Shown here: positions 12,831-23,445 of the stretch, one piece after another | Position numbering within the stretch: the first letter of the stretch is position 1 | Layout: each line of letters begins with the position of its first letter | Origin: Blasia pusilla | Taxonomy: Eukaryota > Marchantiophyta > Marchantiopsida > Blasiales | DNA length: 64,000 nucleotides | Direction: 5' to 3' | Assembly (NCBI GenBank): GCA_050084515.1 | Contig: CM114273.1 | Span: 27,900,001-27,964,000 of the forward strand | Translations under genes and position numbers: made by a program | The notes under the pieces: model-generated | Told to the model about the DNA's origin: nothing | Databases searched by the model: none | What the model saw: the letters and a program-made list of their open reading frames with translations, nothing else

Positions 12831-14538
12831 AAGTATTCTTGGGTCGCTTCTTATGGCCCTTGATTTAAATATCATGCATTCTGAGAGCTTGCAATTGAGA
12901 TGATTTCTAGATCTTTGCTTATGCGTTTGTCTAGATTTGTAGTGTGTTGGAATCTTCTTCTCACAAGCTTTCTAACGCCATATTATTCATCAAAAATGCA
13001 TCTTGGGTCTAGCTATTATAACCTCAAATACCGAGAACCCCCAAATGCTTTGTCAAGTTCCAAGTCAAGTTGCATGGCCCTTGGTGCCCAACTCTGGTGG
13101 GGCTTGAGCTCTTCTCAAGTCATGCTTGACGTTTATTCTTGTTTTGCTACATTACAACCTGCATCATTTGAGACAATCCTCAAGGCTTGTGTCTTGCTTT
13201 TGCAACCCATGTCTCATTCATGAAGCTTCGACGCCTTTCCAACCTAGTGTGAGTCTATTAGAGTTTTGATGTTTTGCATTGGCACGCATTTGGTTATGAG
13301 TGTCAAGACATAAATGGGAAATATAATACTCTCTAAATGACCAACTAACAATTGAACCAAGCTCTCCCTCAACGTGAGGGATTCTAATGCATCTAATGCA
13401 CCATGGGTAGTATCCTGCCCTAGTATATGCTTCGGAGGCTCAAATGTAGAAAGAAGAGCCTTTCTAAGCCTCCACTTGGGATATTTCCCTCCCCAAGACC
13501 CCGAGTCTTTCAGAAGGTGATATGTGCACACATATCATCCCAACCAACACAACAAGTTACTAAGAAAATCCAAGAAGGTTTCAAAGAAAGCTCCTAAAGG
13601 GTGACTTATGCACATATGTTACCAAGGGAGATCAACATGTCACTCAAGGCCTCTTCACACCTAACTATACATATGGCATCCCTATCAAGGCACCCTATCT
13701 AATCTCACTCAACTACAAATAGTGTGACGTCTAACTATTTTCGAAAATAATCCAAAGGAGTCCATAAGCATCCTTTCTGAGAAGAATATAAACTTTGCAA
13801 AAAAGAGGGTGCCTTGCAAAACTTTACACCACTTGTTTGTTTTTTAATTTTAATATCCTCTTAATGAAAAAAATTTCACACCCATATTTTTTTATCCACT
13901 TTACATTTGACTTGCACTTCTTTGTTTTTGGACATGCATATTCACCATGATTTTGGTTACTCTAGTTACAAATTACCACTACATTAGGATTCTCTTGTCT
14001 ATGAATTCACGCCAACATACTACCCAACCTGCACTTCCATGCATGACCAAAATCCAAATATGCACCTCACGCTCATGTAGAGCATCTCAATTTAGGAATC
14101 TACGAGTGATTCATAGAGAATCATAGCATGATGAGGATCTTCCACTTAGAAAACACATCCTTGACATTTAAAGTGGGGATTGCATAAACATGGAGGAAAA
14201 TTAGCATTTTGGTTGTGGAGGTGAAATGCAAACCCAGATTGGTTGCATTCAAAGGGTATTTCCTATTTGGGATTTTGTGAAACTATTCTTCCATCCTCAC
14301 TCACGGCCATTTCCTATTGTCAGCTAGAGGGGTTTAACTTTATATGTTATGCCCAAGGCTCTACATTTGACCTTTGTACTCCCCATTTGTGAGCACGTCC
14401 ACCGAGATTGCGGTTACTCAAAGTCCAAATTATCACCTTTTTAGAATTCTCCTCCCCATGATTTTAAAACATCACGTTGCCTAAATTATGCACCTTCTAT
14501 ATAAGGTCTTAAATCTAGGATGTGCAAGTCATCCAAAG
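12831..14538. other. No gene seen between inverted LTR copies
   Basis: About 1.7 kb separating copy IV (plus) from copy V (minus). A 107-codon frame at 12900-13223 has no recognisable features. No repeat structure was seen. Confidence 0.4.
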
Positions 14539-15970
14539 TATCACATCTTTTAGGATAGATCGGCGAGATTTAGTAGAGCGCCTTCGGAGATACTGGAGGG
14601 CAGCCTCATGAGGTTGAGAATGACATGCTGATGCCACGGGTAACCTGCGAGAGCAGATTTTCCCTTCGTTTTGGCTCATTTGGAGCCATATAGAGAAATT
14701 GACTACTTCTAGTAAGTTTCCATTTGAAATAAAGTTGACTTTCAACTTTGGGAAGTAGCCCTTGACCCGCTATAGCAAGTCAAGAGCCAAGGAGGTCACC
14801 TGCGAGCATAGGTTATCGAGGAGAGAGCTTGGGAGAGGGAAGGGGGTATAACTCCAATAGAGAGAGTTTGAGAGCTTGGGAGAGGGAAGGGGGTATACCT
14901 CCAAGAGAGAGAGCTTGAGAGCTTGGGAGAGGGAAGGGGATATACCTCTAAGAGACAGAGCTTGAGAGCTTGGCATGAGGCGGCGGAGCTATGGTCCTCC
15001 TTGCCTTATGTGTATAACCCAAGCCTCTCATTAGGAGAGTGGGTTTGATTTGACATGAGAGAGAGTGCATACCATGGAGAGCTTGGTGTGAGATGTTGAG
15101 AGAGATGTGATGTGACATCTATTTGATTTACAAAGAGATAATGACTGAGTGAGAGAGTTCCAATGAGGGAGCTCGCTGGTCACTCACTATTGTTGCAAGT
15201 TGGGGACCGTATTCCCCGTGAAGCCGCTAATGGGAGTGCTCACCGGAGGAAGGGCGGCTTTGGTTGTGCTTTGCGGTTGCCAATTTTTTGTGTGGAAGAA
15301 AGACGCGCGGAAGCGCTGCCCAATTTTTTTATAAGGATTGAGTATGGGGGCGGGTTGCCCCATGCCAATGCTCTCGGGAGCACCATGTAGCTTTCTGGTT
15401 TTTTTTTTTATAGGTTTGAAGTTTTTGTTGGGAGAAATCAGCGCGGAAGCGCTGCAAAAAATTGCGTAGGAGAAAGAGACGGTGGGCTGCACGACAGTCC
15501 CTGTCAGTTTTTATTGGAAGCGCAAATGAAGAAACCAATTGGATTTGGTCGTAGATCAGGAAGTTCTTCATTGATGCACGATTCTGAGTTTGGAGCACAA
15601 AGTTGTGGTTGATTGAGCAAGCTGCCATAGCCATCGTGCTACCATGTGAGTGAAATTTCCAATTTTCTTTGGTAACTCCTTGAGTGAGGGGTAGAAAAGT
15701 AAAGGTCTTTTATTTTGGTGGATAGGACAAGCGAGGAGCTAGTTGGAAGTAGAAAAGTGAGTGAAAAATATTTTTTGGGGATATTGACCCTCAATCTTAG
15801 GAGGAATTTGTGGGAAGCACCCAAATTGCAAATATGTCAGAAGGGGGGCAGTCAAGTTAAGCGGAAATAGTATTAGGCCGCCATTAGTGGGGGTATTTTA
15901 GTGAAATGAAAAATTAGTTTGAGGGGGTCAGTTGAGTGAATGTCAAAAATAGTTTTAAAATAGAAAAATA
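14539..15970 (-). repeat. LTR-like repeat, copy V (about 1.43 kb) with internal tandem expansion
   Basis: A complete-looking reverse copy. R1 starts at TATCACATCT (from TGTCACATCT) at 14539; then come R3 and the distal part, reaching a TGACATTCACTC (read on the minus strand) near 15950. Within R1, the GAGAGCTTGGGAGAGGGAAG unit, single in other copies, occurs three times (about 14820-14960), an expansion private to this copy. Confidence 0.65.
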
Positions 15971-15996
15971 AAAGGGGGAATAAAACAAGTAGATCT

Positions 15997-16472
15997 AATA
16001 TCACATCTCTCTCAACATCTCACACCAAGCTCTCCATGGTGTAAGCTCTCTCTCATGTCAAACCAAACCCACTCTCCTAATGAGAGACTTGGTTACACAT
16101 ACAAGACAAAGAGGACCATAGCCCCACCGCCTCATGCCAAGAGGTTCAACAAAGAGAGAATGAGCTCTCAAGCTCTCTCTCTCTTAGAGTTATACCCCCT
16201 TCCCTCTCCCAAACTCTCTCTTCGGTAACCTATGCTCGCAGGTCACCTCCTTAGACTTCCCACACTGGAAAGTCAACTATTCTCTAAATGGAAACTTACC
16301 AAAAATAGCAAGTTTCTCTATATGGCTCCAAATGAGCCGAAACGAAGGGAAAACCTGCTATCTCAGGTTACCCGTCGCCTAAGTAGGTCATCCTCGACCT
16401 CTTGAGGCTGCCCTCCAGTATCTCCGAAGGCGCTCTACTAGATATCGCCGATCTGTCTTAAAAGACGTGACA
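15997..16472 (+). repeat. LTR-like repeat, copy VI (R1 block)
   Basis: R1 only, from CACATCTCTCTCAACATCTC to AAGACGTGACA (16472). It lies head to head with copy V. Two bases (GT) separate its end from TGTCGTACGC, the start of an R2 block. Confidence 0.65.
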
Positions 16473-16474
16473 GT

Positions 16475-16593
16475 TGTCGTACGCATACATATCGCTACAC
16501 AACATACATTGTTGTCACCGAACATACACATAAACACGCAGGATCCCATGCTAACTCATGGGATCCAAACAACGAGACGAGAAGTACCAAAAT
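16475..16593 (+). repeat. R2 block of LTR-like family
   Basis: Begins TGTCGTACGCATACATATCG and matches 25610-25730 and the reverse complements of 9420-9546 and 23341-23445. On the minus strand it follows the 3' end of gypsy copy B by about 190 bp, which suggests that it is the remains of that element's 3' LTR, though R1 is then on the wrong side. Confidence 0.6.
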
Positions 16594-16782
16594 ATCTCCA
16601 ATCGCCGCCCTAGCTGGTGGTTAGGTCCCTCTTACTCTAGATAGGCATCTATCCCTACCTACCATAACATACATCTCTCAGACGCTAAGAGCAAGAAGGT
16701 CAGGTGCTCATGTGGTCCCATCGTTAGTCATCTTCTTGTCATCCTTGTCATAGACACAAGTTGGAATATAGAACTACCTACT

Positions 16783-16960
16783 CTATGTACATCTGAGACA
16801 CATCCATCGTCCCTGAGGAACCCTAGTGAGAGGTGGCGTCAGACATGCCATATGCCACCCTCTCGAACATCCATCACAAACTAGCATAATGGCTGCACCA
16901 CAGGCAGAACCACACAACAAACATCGCAAGCCTGCAAGAACTACTGCTATACTCGGATCA
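16783..16960 (-). pseudogene. PHD finger at the C-terminus of gypsy integrase
   Basis: The frame continuing from the integrase tail ([20 protein letters not shown]) contains CLLCGS, then [20 protein letters not shown] and [11 protein letters not shown]. The eight ligands fit C4HC3 exactly: C-x2-C, C-x2-C, the H and C of WHMAC, and a final C-x2-C. W before the last pair and the GWH..C core are PHD hallmarks. PHD fingers usually bind the histone H3 tail; here one could steer integration or tether the integration complex to chromatin. This segment (16783-17067) has no stop inside the finger, but upstream integrase frames are broken. Whether it belonged to an active lineage needs other copies. 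Confidence 0.85.
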
Positions 16961-16969
16961 ACTGTACCG

Positions 16970-18200
16970 TCAATGTTAGGAAGGTGACATGGCGCATAGT
17001 TACGCACATGATCCTTCCAAACCATACCATCGCGTCCCTCTAGTAAGAGAACATGGTAGAATCTCACGCACTTTCAAGATGGTGCACCCTGCAGTCATCC
17101 AACGTCGTGGGTGCCGTCTATTGCAAGTAGATATAGTCTCCCTGATGAAACCTCCGGATAGTAGGTCGATAACCATCCCTTCCCGAATAGTTGCATACCT
17201 CAACGTATCCCGATGCTGCGCAATCGCCAAGTTCTCAAACGCCATGGGCATCACTCTCCGAAATAACTCAGCCCTCTGAGAACATGCTCGCATCCAAACA
17301 TCAGGGTTATCAAGGTTCAACACCTTACCAACATCTCGACGAATGGCCGTAGGTAAATCCGGCTCTTGGCCATAAAGTAGCAAATACCATGAAAAAGATG
17401 CTAAGGATGTCTGCCTGCTAAATCTGTATCTCATCGCCAACCAAGGCAATCGGAGGTCCCAATCTCCTAGGTGACCTCGCTGTAAGTCATACTTGCGTAA
17501 ACCTCTCTTCATCGTGTGCACAACCCTCTCCGTTAGTCCATCCGCCTCAAGATGATCTCGCGAAGTGGTGCGGTGGTTGATCAGCGCCTGATCACAAGGC
17601 CTGAAACTCCCCGCAAAACTCTATACCCTGGTGTATCAACACCTCAGCTGGTGCGCCATAATGACTCAGCACTCAATCTAGGAAGGCATACGCTACTCCC
17701 TCACTCACTTTGTCAGGCAATGCAACCAACTCTATCTACTTCGAGAAGTGCTCGACCATCACCAACACATTACGACTATGGCACTCGGTCAAAGATAAAG
17801 GTCCTACAAAATCCAAACTCCATCTATAACCTAAACCCATGATCAAAATTCGATGCAACTATGGAGTCGGTGCATTGAACGATGCTCGGACTCAATCACA
17901 TACCATGCATCTAGCAACAAACTGCTGAACGTCACTGTGCATGCCTCACCACCAATACTATATCTGGAGCAAGCTATACGTCCGCTTCACTCCAAAATGA
18001 CCCAACTCCTTATGGGCATGAGGCGCCAAACGTGCTCTCTATGAAGGACGAGGCGCTACACGTACTCTACCATCGTCCCAAACTCACAACACATGTGTCT
18101 CCTCCCACCGGAACCGTCTAGCTCGCTGTAGGATCCGATCCCACTATCTAGCACCCACTGTGCTTACGACGCTGCCAATACGCAGATACTCCAAGACCAT
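16970..18200 (-). pseudogene. Ty3/gypsy integrase (broken)
   Basis: Minus-strand pieces show the DDE core in order: WSLDFVGPLSLTECHSRN (first Asp, about 17810), VLIHQGIEFCGEF (second Asp changed to His in IHQG, about 17635), and EADGLTERVVHTMKRGLRKY (the Glu in LTERVV, about 17530). Then come LPWLAMRYRFSRQ, LYGQEPDLP and a GPY-like tail ([10 protein letters not shown], then [18 protein letters not shown]). An open frame covers 17000-17521; others are shifted. The HHCC zinc region (18000-18200) is degraded. Loss of the second Asp and stops make it inactive. Confidence 0.8.
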
Positions 18201-18329
18201 TCCATCATCGTGAATATCTCGGCCACTTGTCGTCTCCTCACCGGCCTCTGGATCTAAGGACTCTCCATCAGACCTCGCCATCAAAGTCTCAGCAATCTTG
18301 CTCTCCATAGCCAACAAGCCCAAACAAGC

Positions 18330-18830
18330 TTATGCGTGCCATCCTGGCACCAACTCCTCATCACTCTCTCCATGCCAACGAGCTCCAGTTGCATCTCGCT
18401 GACTCGGGCATGGGTTACAACTCAAACCATTTGCATCCTGGTTGAGCATCCCAGGTCTATGCACCACCTGGAAGTCATACTCCTGCAACAAAAGAGCCCA
18501 CCTCGCAAGCTTCCCTATAAGCTTGTCGGACTCCATCAACCACTTAATTGGCTGATGATCAGTAATGATGGTAAAGGGGTTGCCGAATAGATAACACCTG
18601 AAATGCACGATAACCCACACTGTTGCCAAGCACTCATCCTCATACGAGCTATACTTTGCCTCTGCGGCGTTGTTTGAGCAACTAGCATAAGCCACCATGA
18701 ACTCTCTACCATCATCGTCATGCTGAGTGAGCAGGAGTCCAAGCCCCAACATGCTCCAATCCATATGCAAATCAAAAGGAATCCCCCTGATCGCTCTCCT
18801 TAATAGGGACGCGGACCTCAATCTATCCTT
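18330..18830 (-). pseudogene. Ty3/gypsy RNase H domain
   Basis: A 163-codon minus-strand open frame (18330-18821). FDLHMDWSMLGLGLLLTQHD corresponds to the first catalytic Asp region, YSSYEDECLATVWVIVHFRC to the conserved Glu helix, and FTIITDHQPIKWLM to the TDH catalytic Asp. DFQVVHRPGMLNQDANGLSC is the usual end block (HRPG..N..AD.LSR), here with N-G for A-D. It follows RT and precedes integrase, as expected for Ty3/gypsy. Confidence 0.9.
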
Positions 18831-18839
18831 GAGCAGCTA

Positions 18840-19770
18840 AAATGCTCTCTCCTTCTCATCCCCCCAATGCCACTCATGATCCACCTTGGTCAGAAAGGTT
18901 AGCGGCTTCGCAATTGAAGTGAAACCCTTGACATATCCTCGATACAAGTTTGCCAATCCCATGAATGCACGAACTCGACTAACATCAGGAGGGCGTGGAA
19001 TGCGTGAAATAGCCTCTACCTTTGTCTGCTACATACCAAGGCCCCCTGGGTATATCATATGACCCAAATACTCAATCTGATCGTAGAAGAACTTGCACTT
19101 TCCTAGATGTAGCTTGCGCAAATGTAACTGCAATCGTCAAAACACCTCCTCTAGATGTCGCTCATGCTCCTCAACCGTGGCACTAAAGACTACAATGTCA
19201 TCAATATAACATCTAGCAAAATCCAAATGTGCCAAGATCCTATCCATGACCCTCTAAAACTCAGTCGGGGCGTTCTTCAACCCAAATGGTAAGAACCGCC
19301 ATTGGTACAAGCAGTCCTTCCCGAGAGGATTGATGCCCCAAAATACCGTCTTCCTGTCCTCCAATCTGATAGGCAGTTGATGGTCTCCGGCTCAAAGATC
19401 TAATGAATTGAAGACCTTTACATGCCCAATAGCATCAAAGATCTCCTCATGGATAGGCATGGCATACCTATCGGACTTTGTCTGCTGATTGATAGGTCGG
19501 TAATCTCCACACATCCGCCTATCCGTCTAGTTGCCATGCACCTCCTTCTTGGCGGGCATGATAGTGGCAGATGTATACTCTCCATGCGACATCTCCACTA
19601 GTCCTGCTCCAACCAAGTCGTGGCTCATACTCTGAATCAAAGCCCTCTCCATGTCACTGTACTTGTAGGGTCGTCGGAAGATCAGCGTGTCAATCGAAAA
19701 CTCAATGCGGTACGCAAAAGGGTCTTTTGCGTACCCAAATCATGCATGCTAAATGCAAAACAACTCCTAT
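18840..19770 (-). pseudogene. Ty3/gypsy reverse transcriptase (broken)
   Basis: Minus strand from 19770: YKYSDMERALIQSMSHDLVG, DYRPINQQTKSDRYAMPI, DLRAGDHQLPI, FWGINPLGKD, LPFGLKNAP, RVMDRILAHLDFARCYID, then DIVVFSATVEEHERHLE (the palm's YxDDIVVFS region, about 19200). Further on come KCKFFYDQIEYLGH and the thumb/connection. Copy A keeps only the N-terminal part of the same protein. Stops interrupt at several places. Confidence 0.85.
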
Positions 19771-20184
19771 AACTCCTAAGGAACTAGTGTATCTGGTGCC
19801 GCTCTCCTCGTGTCAACTTAGGGCCCATATCTGGCTCCCAAGTCTCCATTATGACTACGGTAGGACTCTCCGACGCGGGTGTCAGTGGTTTCTATGGTGC
19901 AACTCCGTCTTAGAAAATAGAACTTGGCTGCTCCTCTGTAGCCAACTGCAAAATATGACCTCCACGTGCAGTGCCCATAACCACGCTCGATGCTGTGGCT
20001 ACCATCTCTTGGCATAGCTACTAAATATCCCAAGAAGTCCAAGGGTGTCTCTCCCGATCACCCCTAGTGTGTTGATCTCCTTGGGTCTCGCTCCCAGCCA
20101 CTTCCTTAATCATCTCGGTAGGCATGGGGTTGACCAACGCAATATTTGTAATCTATTGCAACCTCAAACGACGGTGCTCAACTA

Positions 20185-20995
20185 CTCCTAACCTGAAAAT
20201 CCATGTCAAGCAGTTTAGGTCCATTGCCTGACCCAAGACATGACGTCGTGATACCTCTGATAGTGACTGTACTGCCATCACTCATGTGGGAAATCCCGTT
20301 GCTTGCTCTCGCTCATCAGCGTTGGGCTCCACCAACCGCTGTACCTGGTCATCCCAAACCAATCCAGGCCGGCCTCCTTGAATGCATAGGAAGCGGAAAA
20401 ACTCACAAATGTGGGAAAGGCTGCCCGTGGCATGCCAGTCCTGTTGACCACACTCAATGGAGGTTGATCATCGTGCCTCAGTACCTCTGATCCATAATAG
20501 AATCCATAAAAAATTGGAGGGGCGCTCCACTCTCGCATGGGCCCTCCGCAAAACCTCATGTGGCACCAAGTTGGTCCACCAAAGGCACGGGCAATGTGCT
20601 CATGAACCTACGCTAGCCGCATCCAACAACACTATCGGGCCGATCCATGCGCGCACGTGATGTGCACTTGTCACCACCCAGGACCTCGAATCGCCCAAAA
20701 TCGACACATTCTCCAGAATGTATGCAGTAGAACGAGACTATTTCTCCTGTAAATGTTGCAAGATCCGCATCATCTCCCAAAACAACCTAGACCGAGAGTC
20801 AGCTAACCCGCTACCCCATCCAACACTTGACTTTCCCTGACACGGCCAACCAGCAATGACCAAGTCTATGGTCCCTACCCGCTCTAAGTCCTGCGCCCCC
20901 AACAAGGAAATGTCCCTCGGTAGGGAACTCTGGTATCCCCGGACGGCAGACGTAGACAACAAGGCGGGAAATTGAAGGCGTAACTGTGCCACATT
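20185..20995 (-). pseudogene. DNMT3-like C5-cytosine DNA methyltransferase domain (copy B, 5'-truncated)
   Basis: Shows the intact catalytic loop DLVIAGWPCQGKSS (PCQ at 20837-20845), LADSRSRLFWEMMRI, then motif VI ILENVSILGD (ENV at 20705-20713). Next come LWWTNLVPHEVLRR, VWDDQVQRLVEPNADERE with GFPT, and SEVSRRHVLGQAMDLN. Residues match copy A closely, and the region between them is conserved in length. A TAG interrupts just before the ENV segment (20739) and frames change near 20500. Motif I is absent because copy B starts at 20995 with unrelated DNA. Copies A and B together show that the whole domain was part of the element and not a chance insertion in one copy. Confidence 0.85.
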
Positions 20996-22208
20996 GCCGC
21001 CGTGAGTGGGGTTACGCTACCGCCGTCGTTCAAATTTGGGGCTGACTGCGTTCGGCCCTGCCCTACTACGACCAACATGCCTACTACGGTTGTTGCCGAT
21101 CGCGTCTGCGTGACATCCGCCGACGCCTTGCATGTGGCGCCTTCGCTTACGGGGTCGCACCTCCTACTATGTGGAAGACTACTCCATGTGCACGACCCTT
21201 ACGCCGGCCCTGGTTTTGTGCGCGTTTGATTGCACTTGGAGTGCTTCTGATCGTTTTTCTTCTATGCACCTTCCGTCCACAACGTCCGTCTGCTTTCTCG
21301 TCAACCCGTCAACTCAACCTCTAGTGGTCAACCCGGCAGTCCGCTTTGTCGTCCAGCCGCCCATCACCGTTAGACCTTGCCGTCCAGCCGGCCATCACTG
21401 TTAGACCTTGCCGTTGAAGATTTGACGGCTACCCAGACACTATGCGGTGTTTGACAAATGATGCCATTATTGTGGTTTCTGTTGGCCGCCGATAGTGACA
21501 GGTGACTTATTTTGGGTTGATGGTGTTGTCATTTCTTCCCGTTGTGCTATGTCATGATTTGTAGCTCCTCGGCAATGATCGAGTACCGTGTCGTGATGCC
21601 CGTAGCCGCAACGTCCATCGATTGCCGCGTCGTGCCGCTTGTGGCCGCACCGCACCGTCTCGATCGTAGAGCCGCACCATCATTGGAGCATAGCGTGTTT
21701 TGTTGGTTTAGGAGGGTATGCCGCTGAGTGCCGCACCCCATTCCAGAGTGACGTGTTGTTTGTAGCTATTCCGTGCCGCCATTTCCGCACCATACCGCTA
21801 GATCCGCACCAAACATCAAGGAGATTTTGGAGCATAGTCAGTACTAGAGGAGTACGACTCACTGCTATTTGGAGGAGCTCGTCTTTTTGACCAAGTTGGG
21901 GTCGAGGTTTTCAATTTCTGAGGAGCGATCAAAATTTGTTCAGGTTACCCATTCTAGTCTTTTTCCCTGCACGTGTTAGGGATTTCCGGGTATTGGGAAG
22001 TTATTTGAGATATTGGGTTTCGTGTTGAAGCTGAGAGCATCAATGATGTATGGGTTTAGGGGACATAGACCTATGTGGGATGTCCAAAGTTGAGGATGGT
22101 TTGTCAATGAGACGATAGATCAATTGATTTTCCGCACCACGCTGCTTGTTGCCCCACAACACACGTCCTAGTGAGAGAGTGTAGCTTGAGTGCCGCATGT
22201 TAGATTGA
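20996..22208. other. Unassigned GC-rich DNA between opposing gypsy fragments
   Basis: GC-rich with CCG/CGC runs for the first 800 bp. A 31-bp direct duplication (CGTCCAGCCGCCCATCACCG...) lies at 21350-21411. From about 21900 it leads into the plus-strand gag, so it may be that element's leader or LTR. Open frames on both strands have no recognisable content. No LTR partner was found in the window. Confidence 0.35.
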
Positions 22209-23340
22209 GTGATTACTTGTGAGATTGAGCGTGATCGTGTGAGAGGGGCACGAGGGTCATCAAGGCGTTCTTTCAGGACTTTGAGAGGCAAGGTGGTGGA
22301 CTTGAGAGTAGCTCTAGAGGGTTTACCCGGAGTTGTGCGAGGTTTCGAGGGTCTCCACGTGAGAGGCCACCTCGATCTCCTTCAGTGTCGTCTTCAGACG
22401 AAGGGGAGAGTGTAGGGGAGTTTGTTAGTGCATCACCGCACACATTGAGTGGTCCTACTAGTTGGGCGTACGAGATGGACGACCGGGCTAGAGGACCGTG
22501 GAGGTTTTCAGGTGCTATAGGCACTATAGAGCTACACGAGTTCATTGCGGAGTTTAGGAGTTGGTGGGACTCACAGCGGGCTACGAACTCTAGAGAGTTC
22601 AACCCGTTCATAGCATGAAACGATATGTTCCAACATTTAGAGGGGTCGCCCATGGACGACTACCATGAGTTCTCCCACATTTATGCCCAGGAGATTGAGG
22701 CATGGAAACTCTACTATGACCCACATTATGTGTCATGGACTGAGCCGTTTCCCGATGAGGAGGAGGAGTCACGAGAGGTTCCTCCGCCAGTGATGTTTTA
22801 GGAGGGATGACTCGCACTGGAGCAGTTGCACCGTCCAGTCATGTTCGTCCCATGTTCAACCGCGTGGTTGAGTTCTTTGCTGAGTTGTGGACGAGCTACC
22901 AAGGGGTACGGATAGAGAAGTTGCGGAGCATCCACGACTTCCAGAGGCGCCCAGGTGAGAGTTTGCGTGAGGCTTACACTCGCTTGCGTCGGTTGATTAA
23001 CGTCACTCAGGGGATGACAAAGGCTCAGGCTATCCATTCATGGTAGTCGATGCTCGACTGAACCTTGAGGACACGGGTGCGAGAAGGGGTGCTTCTTATG
23101 AACACCTCCCCTACGTTGAGAGATGTTTTTTAGACCGCCGAGAACATTGAGCGCAACATGGCGGAGGAGAGCGTAGCCACCATGAGTTCTATGCAAGAGC
23201 AGCCACGAGTATATGCACCACCAGTGCAGCAACGTGGATTTTGAGATAGGTCCGTGGCACCACGAGCTCAGGGAGGATACTAGGAGGCCGTGCCATAGAG
23301 ACCTGCGCCTTCATATGCGGCTCAACAGCAGCCGCCTATG
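22209..23340 (+). pseudogene. Ty3/gypsy gag (plus-strand copy)
   Basis: Most complete gag in the window. Reads ARFRGSPRERPPRSPSVSSS, WRFSGAIGTIELHEFIAEFR, HEFSHIYAQEIEAWKLYYDP, then FFAELWTSYQGVRIEKLRSI and RRPGESLREAYTRLRRLINV, followed by ENIERNMAEESVATM and QQP repeats near 23330. The PGES...Y..R.R.L block is the classical gypsy capsid signature. There are stops at about 22618, 22801 and 23044. It ends abruptly at an R2 block at 23341, with no pol. Opposite orientation to copy B. Confidence 0.75.
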
Positions 23341-23445
23341 ATTTTTTGGTACTTCTCGTCTCATTGTTTGGATGCCATGAGTTAGCATGGGATCGTGCAT
23401 GTTTACGTGTATGTTCGGTGACAGCGATGTGTATGCACACGACAA
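23341..23445 (-). repeat. R2 block of LTR-like family
   Basis: TTTTGGTACTTCTCGTCTC through TGTATGCACACGACA matches the reverse complement of 16475-16593. It is fused directly to gag without pol, a sign of deletion or recombination between elements. Confidence 0.6.

Larger units (their letters stand above)
16783..20995 (-). mobile_element. Ty3/gypsy retrotransposon copy B: methyltransferase-RT-RNaseH-integrase-PHD
   Basis: The best-preserved copy. Minus-strand order: cytosine-5 methyltransferase motifs IV-X (20995-20185), linker, RT (19770-18840), RNase H (18830-18330), integrase (18200-16970), then a PHD finger ending at 16783. The 5' end is cut at about 20995, so methyltransferase motif I and gag are missing. 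Stops and frameshifts occur throughout. Domain order RT-RH-IN is that of Ty3/gypsy. Chromoviruses carry a chromodomain at this C-terminal place; here a PHD finger occupies it. Confidence 0.85.
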
